A stretch of 64,000 nt of DNA from the NCBI RefSeq assembly GCF_001411555.2, contig NC_049912.1, forward strand, positions 26,855,722-26,919,721, read 5' to 3'. The translations under genes were made by a program, and so were the position numbers. Under the pieces are notes generated by a model. It ran no database searches. It had not been told where the DNA came from and was given only the letters and a program-made list of their open reading frames with translations. Origin of the DNA: Juglans regia (taxonomy: Eukaryota; Streptophyta; Magnoliopsida; Fagales; Juglandaceae). Positions 1-12,279 of this stretch are shown here, piece by piece (the stretch's first letter is position 1; every line of letters begins with the position of its first letter).

Positions 1-395
1 TATGTCTAATCTCAATACACTATATAGATCTTAATTTAGTCGTTATGTTAACACCTAACTCGAGACTCTCCATTTGCTCGCTATTCGAAGAGCCAAAGAG
101 GATCTCACTTTTGGCTAAACCACAAGCTACATGGATTGTAAGCTATTCAGGTATGGTCTTAACAAATCACAATGACCTCATCTTAGCCTAGCTAAGATGA
201 CATATATATTTGTGTCAACCATCTCTATATGCTATGCTACATATGTATCAAGGGACACAATGTCTCATCTCCACTCACTATCTAAGCGCTAAAGGTGATC
301 GCTCTTATGAGTGAACCGATCTAAGTCTATCAACATATATATATTTTTCACCGTAACTCTAAAATATACGGTGAATGTGTGTGCTCACTAAATGC
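1..395. repeat. Dispersed repeat family R, copy 1 (left part)
   Basis: Non-coding sequence that aligns by eye with 20416-20611 plus 21279-21480 (same order, roughly 80-85% alike). No open frame of note. It is the left end of a repeat that continues at 4951 after a large insertion. I cannot assign it to a transposon class. Confidence 0.6.
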
Positions 396-3300
396 TATAA
401 CAGACCGCTAAAAATTCAATGGAGAACTTTATATACGTTTTAGGGACCTCGTGAAAATCTAAAAGTTTTCACGAATCGACTCAATCACATAGGTCTTAGT
501 TTGTCAACATAGTCAGTGTAGCCATTCACTATGGTGCCAGAATTGAAATTTTAATTATTTTGAGGTAATTAGAAGAGCCAGAATGGGATACGGTCTATGC
601 CATTAGACTTAGATGAATATTTAAGATTTTATGGCGCAATAAAACCATTTTTTAGTTTTAGGATGAAACGTCTATTCGAAAACGCATTTTGATTATTTTG
701 AGGCCCTTCAGAGCTAAATTTTTATAAATGATTTGCACCATAAGGTTAGTATCTATGTTTAGGACTTTATAGTGTAAAGTTTTATTTGGACACTTAGCAA
801 GATCTTAGCCATAGTTGGTGAATAACATTGGACACTTGGCACCAAAATGAACCATGAGATAAAAATGTGAAAGAAACAAGGTGTGAGATCATGCCACCTA
901 AGAAAAATACTATTCCATCCTATCATCCAAATTGTATCAAATCGAAGAGAGTTTAAACCTTAGTGAAACTCCAAATACTTGGAATCCAATTGAAACCCCA
1001 AAAGCTTAGAGAAAACCAAAACCCTAAACGGTTTTCCCAAACCCAAAATTTGCTTCCAAACCCTAAATGGCTCCAGTTTCTAGTTTAGTGTTTAATCACT
1101 TGATTAAATTACTTTCACATGCTATTAATCAATTAAATTCATGCTATGACATCATTATTCAATCCCTTAAACCTTGAAAATTTTATTGTGCCAAGAAAAA
1201 TTAGATTTATGCTTGATAGCATCTTAAACCCTAACCAAACCCTCTTTAAACCCAAATTGAGGCCCATTCAGTTAAGACTCATTAAGGCCCACGAAATTGG
1301 ACCACCTTTGCAAGGGTTGTGGAGGAAGTTTCCCCCATCTATGGCTCACCAAACTCTACCCAAAATACCCCCAAGTTGTAGTTGATTGGAAGGCCAAAGC
1401 CACCTCACTCATCAAGTCCCATAAGGCAACTCTAGGGAGCAATACCATGGGTTGGTTTTGCCCATTGTTTTGGGCTGACACACCATCACTCAAGTGTCAC
1501 TCAAGCCCTCTCTTCAGCCCTCAGATTGTGTAAGAGCGTCCAGTCCATTTCCCTTTTATTTCATCCATTTTCCCACACCCAATAAACTTAGAAGCTCTTT
1601 CAGACAGCTTTCATAAGCCCTTTTGCTTGCCATTTTTGAAGCATTTGTACTTATTTTCTAACAAATATCCCTTCACGAAAGTTGTTCCTATTTGAGTCTA
1701 ACTTATGTGGATATCTTTTTTTGTTGATTTTAATGGCCATTTGATCAGTCAAAATTTGTTTTGACCATGGAAAGGTCGCTCTAGGCAATAAACTCGACAA
1801 TGCTTGATATTTTGGAATTTTTGACCAAGCTATTGGAATAGGTAGAAAATTTTATGGAGTGTACTTATCATGTTTATATGAAAGTTTGATGAGGATTTGT
1901 TTCATGTTATAAGTTTTTGATAAAATATTTTCTTAGATCTAAAAAGCTGGAAATTGGAAGGAGTAAGATAGTTTATGTTTTGTGAAAGTTTGAATCGTTT
2001 GTGGCTAAATCATGCCCAATGGCTATGATATTTTTATTTGATGGTTCTAAGCCTTTTTATATACATGTTAGGATATTATTTTGAAGATTTTAGATGTTGA
2101 TTTATAAATATATGATTTTTATGTATGAGGAAACTTGGTTAGGCCATAAAGTTGAAGTTGGGGTTCGATCCTTGTTATGGTTTAATTTTGGCCATGTGAT
2201 CTTGAGTTTAATGCTTGAATATATTTTAGGACATGTTTTTAAACTATGTGATGTTGTTGGTTTGTGATTTTTTTCATGGTATATTTCGGATCAAGTGGTT
2301 TGATCAAAACAAAACTTTGAGAAAATATGTTTTTGAGTTTAAGTGTTGAAGCCGAAAGTTTGGTGATGGATTTGTGATTTTTAATTGATGATTCAAAAGA
2401 TGAAATTTCTTATGAGTATGTTAGGAATATATTGGAAATTATTTTTGAACTTTAGAGCTCTTGAAAATGTTTTATTATGGAGTTCCAGACTTGCTCTCTT
2501 GAGTGCAGGACTCTGGCTCAATAGCCGATTTAGTCAAAAGGCATTCATAAGCTATATCTTTCTATTGTGTATACCTGTAAGATCGTTAATTACCTACATC
2601 TGCCCTGTCAAAAAAATATTTTATGTAAATATTGGTTCTCGGTCTAGCTCATGTCTCATCTGAAAGAAACTCTCCTGAAAAGGAGACCAAACCTTGTGAA
2701 ACAAAGGTTATGTTAATGCTTGGAGCTTAGTATTTAAAAGTTTTGTGCTTTTGTGAAGTGGATTTTTATTGGTTGTTTTAGTATGCTATTTGGACATAGG
2801 ATATGATTTTCTATGTTACAATATTTCAGTTTTAAGCATGAGGAATGAGGTTGAGGGAATTGCAACAAAAATCAAGAGTTTTTGCTTTTGAAGGTTTTGG
2901 CTTAGTGTGTTGTGATAGTTGTGATGTGTTTTAAACTTTTATAATTAGATATTTAAGTTTATGACAAAATTTACATGATGAATGTAAATTTTGGTGATTT
3001 CTGGAGCTAGAATGTGAAATCTTTAAGTTAAAGGTAAAATGATCATTTTTCCATAATGTAGAGGGTAAAATAGTAATTTTACTCTAAGATAGCATTTCAT
3101 GTTTCTAAGTCAATAGTGAGAAATTTCTAATGTTTAGAGGTCTTTACTTACAATTTCTCGTGTTTCATGATTTCTCCATAACGCGACAATTACTGTAAGT
3201 TAGCTTCTACTGTCAGATTACTATGTATGTATGATTGTTTATGTATTTATGTTATCATATATTCCATGCTATGCCATGTCACTATATATTTATCTGTTAT

Positions 3301-4950
3301 ACATAATATTTTGTCACAAAATATTTATCTGTTATACATAATATTCTGTCATGAAATATTTATCTGTTACACGAATAATATTTGTCTGCAATACATTATG
3401 TCATATCACGTAATGTTATCTATTATATGTTATGTCATGTTATGTAATGTTGTCTGTTATATGTTATGCCATGTTATGTACTGTATGTTTGTTTCATGTT
3501 ACGTCGAATCATGCATCTCACGCACATATCACGTTTCATTATGTCAAGTTATATGTCCTTTTGTTTTATGTCACGTTATGTCTCGAGTACAATTTGTGTA
3601 TCTTGAAACCAGTATTTTTCAAGTCAAGTCAAGCCTGTTTCTTTTAATCACGACCGTAAGTGCTAGAATAAGGGAATATCCTAATGGAACTCTATTGTTC
3701 ACACTAGAGTGTCTAAACTAGTGTGAAATTTTCTAAGTTGACAAGGTAAAGATCAACAGGCTTTAAATGGGGTCTAATTAACTGGTCACTAAAGCGAAGT
3801 CAGGCACTAATGCTGACGGTGCCACCTACATTTCAATTTCATTTTATATGTACTCGTGCTGGTGTAGATACTTGACACTGGATACGTACATTATGTGTTC
3901 CATAGCAGGTGCAGATACCTCTGAATTGTCAAGTATGTTGACGCACTCACAGCTGGTACATATACTTGTGTTGTGATGAGGTAATCGGTAGGGAGACACG
4001 GATCAAGAGGAATCGCGTAGCACCCATATGGTTACTTTTATTAATCATGCTTAATTATTGAACAAGATTTCAAGTTCATGTATTTCACATTCATGTTCAT
4101 GTTATTTAACGTTCAATTCAGTTCATGTTCAATTTCAATTAATTCACGTTCAATTCAAGTTTAATTCATATTTAGTTCACGTTCAGCTTTATGTCATATT
4201 TAAGTTCACTTCAGTTCATTTCTTTTCATATCAGTTCATGTCATGTCAAGTTTCGAGTTTAGTCCATGCTCTGTTTAAGTCATGTCAGTTCATGATATAT
4301 TATATGTCAAGTCACGTCATGCTTATTTATGATTATGGTTATACATTCAAGCCTTTACTGCCATACATGCATCCATAAACTGTATGTTAAGTTTCATGTT
4401 AACCTGCTGATATTTGTACTCTAATCTCACAATGGTAATTCCAACTACCATTCCCCCCCCTCCGGAATGGTAGATCATGTCCCAAGATTAAGAGATGCGG
4501 CAAATCGGCTGGCTTGACAGTGACGGCATGACGCAGAGCTCATCACTTCGACGCTTCATTTTTATGATAGTATTATGGCATCCTTGACTGGGTTGCACGA
4601 GCTACTCGATGGATTAGGCTAGTAGTTATCGTAGTTTTGCATGTACTTCGGGAGCTCTGTCTCCAGTTCTAATTATGTTGCAGACCTATTGGATAAGTAC
4701 TGTAACCTTTTAGTTATTAGGTTATATTGTGAATGTCATAAAGTATGTTTATGTTTTTGGGATACATTACTTCTGGTACATAGTATTGCTCAAAGAAAAA
4801 AAATTATCCGATGCGAATATTACATATTGTTAGTTTCATGCTCTGTGTATTGCATCGTTATCTGTTATGAATGAGGACAGGTAATTTTGTATTGCATGTC
4901 CAGATGCTTCAAGTTCAGTCAAATCTCAAGCAGGATTTGGGGGCATTACA
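396..4950 (+). mobile_element. Large LTR-like insertion in repeat R
   Basis: Comparison with the uninterrupted paralogue near 21485 shows that repeat R is split here: the sequence leaves R after 395 and rejoins it at 4951. The inserted block starts TATAACAGACC and ends GGGGGCATTACA, resembling a decayed TGTAAC...TTACA LTR. It is AT-rich and has no retroelement protein domain. It holds T/G-rich simple sequence (3230-3600), TTCATGTTCA-type low-complexity sequence (4050-4330) and a C9 run near 4455. I see no clear target-site duplication. A solo LTR of a long-LTR gypsy family is the likeliest reading; several merged insertions are possible. The short ORFs inside have no recognisable product. Confidence 0.45.
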
Positions 4951-7045
4951 TCCCAACCATGCCACATGATTGTAAAACACATCACTATCATGTGCACGAT
5001 GAGCAATACCATAAGGGAGAGAAATCACATAGTCAACTACAAATAATTAAACCACAACTCTCAAATAGTATTTTAGGACCATTCCTCTCCATGTGCAATC
5101 TTATGTGCAGTAACCTTCCAAAAAACATGCGTCTACCAAGAGATTATGCTTTTATATATAAAAATCATTTGCACAACTATGAAGTTAGCGATTCATCACA
5201 ATCTCACTTAGGGTCAAACTCATAATATAAATCTTAAATTCCAGTCAGCAAGTTCAACTGTGACTTTTAAGAATCTACAAGGTGATCACAAATATCATTC
5301 AACAAACTTAATTTGCGACTTCAATGTTTCATATGAATCTCATGTACTCAACAACAACATGTGAGATAACCAACCTTTATTTTTCATTAAGGGTAAAGCG
5401 AATAGGATCTTTGCCTTTAAGGACAATCACAACAGTTTAGCCATTACTTCTAATGACTTGTCCAAATTGCATCACAAACTTAATCAAATAAGTCATATTT
5501 ACCATGTAATGAAATTTCAACCTCTAACTCCTATGAGCAAACCATAATGGCAACACCAAATAATATAGGCAAAAATAAATTCTTTGGTATTCACCATCTC
5601 ATTAATTGTCAATAGATTTTGAACAAGAACTTCTAGAAATTGTTTTTCTCGTAAACAATCTCGCAAAACATGAAGTTTGAGTTTCTTTTTACAAACCCAT
5701 GTCCACTGGCTAGTAGTATGGAAAGCAACTAAATAGGCAACAATTAATAATCTAACACAACAGATTGACTTGTCTCTTAGGGGGACACTTTTCAAAAATT
5801 GTCAAAAGTGTCTTAAGAACCCATTTTATTCAATAGGTCATCAATAATAATGACTAGGTACATTGGGTATTTTTGTACAAATGGTTGATTTAGTTCGCAT
5901 GAAATAATACCAGTGCATTCATATGCTTTTTATACCAAAATAGTACAAAGAACAACATGTGCTCAACGTACTTTGCGCCTAAATATCACAAAAACTAACC
6001 ATCTAATTTGGCTACAAGAATCAACTATTTAACTCATTATAGAAAAAATTTCATCAAATGTGTGATCAATGGTTATCTGTAGGCAACTCAGCTAGTGCTA
6101 AGAGATGGATTTATACCTCTATCATCTCCAGTTTTTCTTTGTTAATCGGATCAACACCCTAGGTTAGATCATATAAGTGGAATGAATCTAAAATTCTATG
6201 TTAAGATTCCTACCATGTGAATTCAATACTCTTAGCGGAGCACATATTATAAATATTCTATTCTAGTCTCTAAACGATGAGATAATAGTGATATATAGCC
6301 ACCACACTAATTATGAGAATCTTATATTCTAGTGAGTTTTGAGAGTCACTATTACTAGTGCTACACTCTCATTCAAAGGTATACTCCCATACTTTCACTA
6401 TTTTCGGCAATTTTTTGTTTCAAAATTTTGAAAATATTTATATTAAGGTAATGTGTGATAAAATGTTCTTTAAAAATTATTCTTTTAAAAAAATATTAAT
6501 TAAATTCACAATACCCAACTCTCGCCGAAAATATGAGTAATTTTCTTGACTCAACAAAAATATTCAAACTTAGATCCTCCATAATCTTAATAGAATTCAT
6601 GTTTGCATAAAATAATCAATTGGCCTTACTTAAAGGCCAATGAACTTCATTTAAGAAAGACATGTTAGAATTAAGGTCGCAACCCCATATTACATCAACT
6701 TAAGTGTGATGTAATAACTATTTTATGTCATAATTTACTTATAACTCAATTCTTAGCAAGTCATAACATTACGAGATAATTGCTCTCATCATATAACTCA
6801 TACAATTGTGATTGGAAAAAAATATTTTATATGATGACACAACTTTTCTTATTCCATATCCTTAGTATGCATGTATATGAGCTTTAACATAGAAAATACT
6901 CATATTTCATTTTCTTGTTGACTATGCTAAACTAGAATACAATAGAAGCGATTACCTCTAGCAGCAAATCTCAGATCGAGTGTGATTGATCAACGAACTT
7001 TCACAGTCGTTGTTGTTCATCCGAAATCATCATCATCAATAGTGG
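4951..7045. repeat. Dispersed repeat family R, copy 1 (middle part)
   Basis: Aligns with 21485-22854 and 34811-35690 of copy 2 over its whole length, with many substitutions and small indels. No protein domain was recognised in either strand. It is interrupted at 7046 by a gypsy solo LTR. Confidence 0.6.
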
Positions 7046-9679
7046 TGTAACACCCCGTATTTTAGTGTATTTTTAATGAATGAATTATTTTAATGATTTA
7101 GAATTTATTCTCTTGTTTTAAAATTATTGGATTTTTAATTGGAATATTTTTATGATTTTTTAGTTTACAAAAATTATTTTTGAAGTGCTTTATTTAAATT
7201 AATTATTGTTATGTGTTTAAATTTCTTCTCGAATTAAATTAACTTATTATCGGATTTAATTGTTTATTTTCATTTTAATCACTGCATTTGAATTATTTTA
7301 TTTCACTTGCTGTTTTAAAATCGTTTCCGTTGGATCATTTTTGTGACCCAAGATGTGGGGTTTGGACCTCATTTCTTTCCCTACATTTTCTCTTTCCTCT
7401 TTTCTTTTCTTCCTTTTTCTTTTTCTTCTTCTTTTTTTTTTCTTTCTTTTTTTTTCTTTCTTCCTGGTTCTTCCCGTGCGACCCAGCCCCCTCCCTCTCT
7501 CTCTCTCTCGTGCGTTATTCTTCATCCACCTAGCCCCGCCACGTCGCGCCGCCGTGAGCGACACCGCCCGGCTCCCCAGCTCCCCCAGTCGCTGGCGACC
7601 ACCACCCTCCGATTTCAACCCCAACAGCACCGCCGTTAGCCCCCACGCGCCACACGAAGCCGCGGCACCTCTTGTGCTCGCGCACCGCCGTCGCACCACC
7701 ATTGGCCGCCATTTCTTCACCACATCATCATCGACCTCCAAGCAACCCATTGGACCCAACCCTACCTCCGATCCATCACCGGTGAAGCACATCCAACCTC
7801 ATTTCCGATTTGGGTGTTTTTGGTCTTCAACCACCATTTGCGCCGCCACCCACGGCCAACATTCACCACCACTAGCTTCACCGACCTTCCTAAGCCCTAC
7901 CCCCTATCAATCTCAGGTCTTCGTTTGCACCCGTTGAAAAATGGGTATCTGTGACCCATGGCCACAGTGCATTTTGCACTGTTTTGCAACTGCATTTCCA
8001 GTTCTTGCACCTCCGTGATCCTCTGAAAATTATTATATAGCGCTGTAAGTATTTTCCAAAGAATTCTTGTGAATTTAATGTATTTTTACACTAACACGTT
8101 ACACTGTATTTAAACTGTTGATTGGTTGTGTCGGACTGAGTCCGAGGAGTAAGGGGGTCGGTTGGATTGGATGATAGAGTTGTTTGTGTGATTGGTTTAT
8201 GCTACGAGATTTGTTGGCTGTTTCGGATTTAAATATTGGTGTTTTGTATTTAACGTGTGTTATGGTGGATATTGGTGATTTTAGGAAGTGATGATATATT
8301 TTGGGATTATGAAGGTTTTAAGTTTTTAAGAATTAAAATAGGTTATTTAAGAAGTTTAGGCTTAAATATCGAAATCCGTGATTGATTGGAAACTTATGGA
8401 AATTATGTGATTATTTTTATAGGTGACGATTTATAGTCGACTCGACATTTTTGATGAAAATTTTGAAAAGCTAAGTTGTCTAGGTAAGTGGGGTTCCTAT
8501 GCTAGATTTGCATAAAAAAAAAAGAAGAAATGAACTGAGGTTGGGTTGTAAAAAAAAAATGTGCATGTTGTTTTAAAAAGAAAAAATGAAAAACAACCTC
8601 AGTATATATTTCGTATTCCATCATGAGATACATATGAAAGAGAAAAGAAATGTTTTTGACATAAAATGTATAGACATGAGCAATATTTGACATGTTTCTG
8701 AAATATGCAAAAGAGCGAATATGATATCATTAAATTTTTATGCATGTGATATGAAATGATTTTGATCTGTTTTTTATCAAATGGAAATTATATGAATATG
8801 TTTCGCACGTGTTTTGATATGATATGAATATGATAAAACTTTGGCATACGTATTTGTTCTGAATATGGTTCTGAGATGATGATACTGGTTCACGTGATAT
8901 GGTTGGTACCACCATGATATGATATGATATGAGTGCACCCACTTTGGAAACAAAGTGGTCTTTTTATATGTTCTTTCCTGTGTGCATACTCGGGGCTCCG
9001 AGATTGAAAAAGGGGAAGTTCACCACATGATACTGCCTAGTTTGGCCACGGGGTTAAACATGGTATATGATATGATATGATAAGATAAAGATGTTCAGTT
9101 ATGTTATGCCAAAGCGTTTTTGAATGTGAAATGGATCCTTAAATATGAATTGTTGATTTTGAGTATGAAAAGATTGAAAAGTCACTCTGATTTTTTGATA
9201 ACACGTTTTTTCTGAGATATGCATATAAAAATAAAATGTTTTTGTTTCTGCATACTGAATTTTTTGAAAAGGCTCATGTTTACATAATAGTATATGTTCT
9301 CTGCTTACTGAGTTGTTGATAACTCACCCCTTATCTCCACCATCTTTTTCAGATGATTTGAATGTTTCAGTTGAGGATCAAGGATATGGAGTATGGGTGA
9401 GAAGAGTTAAGAATGATGGTTTAAGCATAAAAGGTTTATATGGGTATTGAGAATTTTCATTCAGTAAACTTGTTGTGCTCTGATGATGTGATTTGTTGGG
9501 AGATTGAGGTTTATATTAAGACTTTGTATGGTCTTAGAATAGTTATTCTGGAGTAATTGATGTAAATATATAAGTATTTTGTACGATAGAGAAAAATTAG
9601 AGTATGTACTGTGTGGAAGGAAAATGATTTTTAAGTGACATGAGTTAACTCTCCAGACCCTTGGATACGGGGCATTACA
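7046..9679 (+). mobile_element. Gypsy-type solo LTR, family G1
   Basis: Starts TGTAACACCCCG and ends GGGGCATTACA, with a perfect 5-bp target-site duplication AGTGG at 7041-7045 and 9680-9684. There is no internal region, primer-binding site or second LTR, so this is a 2634-bp solo LTR left by LTR-LTR recombination. The 3' portion (8500-9679) shares blocks with the LTRs of the complete element at 23966-32982, notably the terminal GAGTTAACTCTCC segment and the ATGATATGATATG tracts. A pyrimidine-rich tract lies at 7380-7510. Apparent ORFs over 7298-7937 in both strands come from this tract and GC-rich LTR sequence, not from a gene. Confidence 0.88.
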
Positions 9680-9684
9680 AGTGG

Positions 9685-9960
9685 AGTGTGCTATATGAGT
9701 ATATGGAAGAAAGCCATAGTAATATCCACATATTTCACGGCCTAAAATGCCAGGACTAGAGAGACACACATTTGGGAGAGAGGTTTCTATTTGTGCATGA
9801 AGTGCTTCATTCAGAGGGAGAGGGGCTTTATAAATAGCCCCTCTAAGTATAATCCCAGCCGTCTTAGCCTTTAAGGCTCATGAAGTGCCTATTAATTAGC
9901 CACTTTATAACCCCTAGCCAAAGGAAGGGAAGGAGTGGCCATAGTGGGCATCCCTTTACT
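9685..9960. repeat. Dispersed repeat family R, copy 1 (right end)
   Basis: Matches 35655-35920 in copy 2 and, in part, 19690-19815. It contains a TATAAATA motif near 9830. Similarity to copy 2 fades near 9950. Confidence 0.5.
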
Positions 9961-10932
9961 ACATATTGAAAATATGTTTTTAGAACTTTTGAGCCGAGAT
10001 CAATTTCCAAAACAGAAATTTAGTTTTTCATTCACCAAAATCATTTTCCGTTTGACTTACATTTCCAAACATATTCAAACATTAATGAAAACCATGAAAT
10101 TCTATTTCTAAAAATTGTTTTACAGCAAAACAAACCGCCTTATAACTTAAAAGCATTTGGAAATTAACCGTGGTGAACATTCATTCAGGTAGCAGAAGTG
10201 CGCCTACAGACGGGTTGATGTATAGGGATATCATTTTTTCATGATGATCTTGCCAGATTAATTGCTTATATATTTTTCAAACTGCAACTTGCAAAAATAT
10301 GAGCTTTTCATATTTTAAATTCGAAGAGATGAAATCAGGAACATGTCTTCTGAGTAGGGGTGGGCACAATTCGTGTTTGCATGTAGGTTGTCATATTTGG
10401 ATCGTGTCAAGTTATGAGTAATAGACTATATGGGTCAACTCGAACCCAACCTGTTTAATTAAACGGGCCAGGCCCTGAAATCCTAACGCAGGACCCGTTT
10501 AAATAACGAGTGATACTACACGACCCATTTAATCCATTTCAACTCATTTAACCCCTTTCATATCAATTGGTTGATTTAACCCATATATTTGATTTTTTAA
10601 CCCAACTAATATAATATAGTTAATTATATAAATCATTCACAATTACAACTGGATTTATATATGATAAAATATTTTATTATCAACATCCAAGCAAATAATA
10701 CATTAGAAAATTTAATATTCTCATAAAATAAAATTACATATTAACAAAGAAAATTTAATAATTTGAGATATTAAGTAGTAGCCAAATACTAATATTAATA
10801 TTACATCCCACAATAAAAATAAAAAAGCATATAAAATTAAGTATTTATAAAATTTAAAAATAGAATTAATTCTTGTAAAAAATGAAAATCAAGTTTTGAC
10901 TGGATCCGAAACCGAATTAAGTTATTTGATTT
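9961..10932. other. Non-coding 3' flank of receptor-kinase gene A
   Basis: No gene seen. From about 10172 onward it aligns with 36217-36975, the equivalent flank of gene B, so it belongs to the duplicated gene block. It includes a GGGTCAACTCGAACCC-type dispersed repeat (about 10360-10560) present in both copies, followed by AT-rich sequence. Confidence 0.55.
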
Positions 10933-11604
10933 TTTTTTTTAAAAGAAGAGTCGGTAGCCACACACATAACTGCCTCGTCCCAAGTTTATTAAAAAGGCTC
11001 TCACTTATGGCGGAAGAATACTGTGGTAACATTATTACACTTGGGAGTTTACAAAATATAATTCTATAAACTAACCCAAAACCAAGTGTCAAAACAAACC
11101 ATTAAGATCATAATAAACCAGCAAAATGCCAATTCTAACAAGCCTAAAACAAATAAAACAAAGCAAAACCGAGGCTCTTATTATGTCTATAAGCACCTTA
11201 CTGACCACCTATAGGAGAAAATAACTTATTTCCTTCTTAAATATGGCAAACCGCCCTTATCAAGTTTGAGGAATCCTCTAGCTGTCCGTGGAAGTTCCAA
11301 AGCAGAATAATAAGTAAAATTACTCCATTTTGCACCAAATTTAGCCAAAAAATCAGCAATTGCATTGCATTCCCTAAATATGTGTCTACTAGTGAAACGA
11401 ATCTGACCAAGAGAGTTCATGATTTCTTCCCAATAATCTTCTAGGTACCACAAACCACACCTACGACTTCCAATCCAATCAATAATCAATTTTGAATCCA
11501 TCTCAATCTCAATAGCATCAAAGCCCGTACACCTAGTATGCCTCAAGCCATAAAGCAAGCCAATAACCTCAGCATGGTTATTAGAACCACAAACTATAGG
11601 CACC
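10933..11604 (-). mobile_element. 5'-truncated LINE insertion
   Basis: A minus-strand non-LTR retrotransposon tail. A poly(T) run at 10931-10940 on the plus strand is its poly(A) tail, and the coding remnant is a C-terminal RNase H domain (11226-11603). The insert is bounded by a 15-bp direct repeat, TAAGTTATTTGATTT, at about 10918-10932 and 11605-11619. The paralogous flank of gene B at 36978-36992 has this sequence once with no insert, an empty-site control. Confidence 0.88.
11226..11603 (-). pseudogene. LINE RNase H domain remnant (RVT_3-like)
   Basis: A 125-residue open frame that is the last part of a plant LINE polyprotein. It shows the RNase H-like pattern: NHAEVIGLLYGL near residues 9-20, the acidic IEMDS near 33-37, and RHIFRECNAIADFLAKFGA-type residues near 73-91. 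Reverse transcriptase, endonuclease and ORF1 are missing, cut off at the 5' truncation point. In an intact element this domain would degrade the RNA of RNA-DNA hybrids. It is a fragment with no expected function. Similar frames are often annotated in plants as putative ribonuclease H proteins. Confidence 0.85.
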
Positions 11605-11621
11605 TAAGTTATTTGATTTAA

Positions 11622-11812
11622 GGTTATGTTTGGATGTTGAAATGAATTGAGTTGAGTTGAGTTGAGATGATAAAATATTGTTAGAATATTATTTTTTAAT
11701 ATTATTATTATTTTAGAATTTGAAAAAGTTAAATTGTTTATTATATTTTATATTGAGATTTGAAAAAGTTGTAATGATGAGTTGAGATGAGTTTGATAAC
11801 CAAACTCACCCT
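11622..11812. mobile_element. Tourist-like MITE (191 bp)
   Basis: Begins GGTTATGTTTGG and ends CCAAACTCACCCT, imperfect terminal inverted repeats, flanked by TAA at 11619-11621 and 11813-11815. The gene-B flank lacks the element (near 36993). A 3-bp TAA/TTA duplication fits PIF/Harbinger-type MITEs. It lies directly against the right target-site duplication of the LINE. Confidence 0.75.
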
Positions 11813-12091
11813 TAAACATATGAAATTCGTATGTATTTCGAGTCGTTTTATCATTTTCTTATTGTGGATATATGTGATCATTACGTACGTATTCGTTTAA
11901 TTTTCTAGTACTCCATGTTTTAAATCCTTAATTTGTAGCCCTACTGGAGTCTTTATTAATCATGTTCACTTCATTTTTTGACTTTCGAAAATATAGATAT
12001 ATAGACAATCCAGCTCATGATAACTTGGGTACATATTTCAAACAAATTAATAGTTCCAATATTAGAACCACCCTGATGGGTGATCAATGGA

Positions 12092-12239
12092 GCAACAATA
12101 TTATTCATCGATAGAAAATTACCGGAAAGCAGAAAATTATATATGTACTTCAAGATTCGATACATGCAACAATATTATTCATCGATAGAAAATTACCGGA
12201 AAGCAGAAAATTATATATGTACTTCAAGATTCGATACAT
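12092..12239. repeat. Exact 74-bp tandem duplication
   Basis: Two identical 74-bp units, 12092-12165 and 12166-12239, lie just 3' of gene A. The gene-B flank has a single diverged unit (about 37292-37372), so the duplication is private to copy A and recent. Confidence 0.95.
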
Positions 12240-12279
12240 GGCCGCCAGTTTCAATCTGTATGTACGTGCGTAAGTGCGC

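Noticed and set aside
3227..3721. 164-codon ORF
   Set aside because: It reads a TATGTTATGTCATG-type simple repeat; Cys/Tyr/His-rich low complexity in an LTR-like region.
7298..7937. Overlapping long ORFs on both strands (164 and 194 codons)
   Set aside because: They lie inside a solo LTR and arise from a pyrimidine/purine tract and GC-rich sequence; composition is low-complexity (Phe/Ser/Leu or Arg/Lys runs) with no domain.
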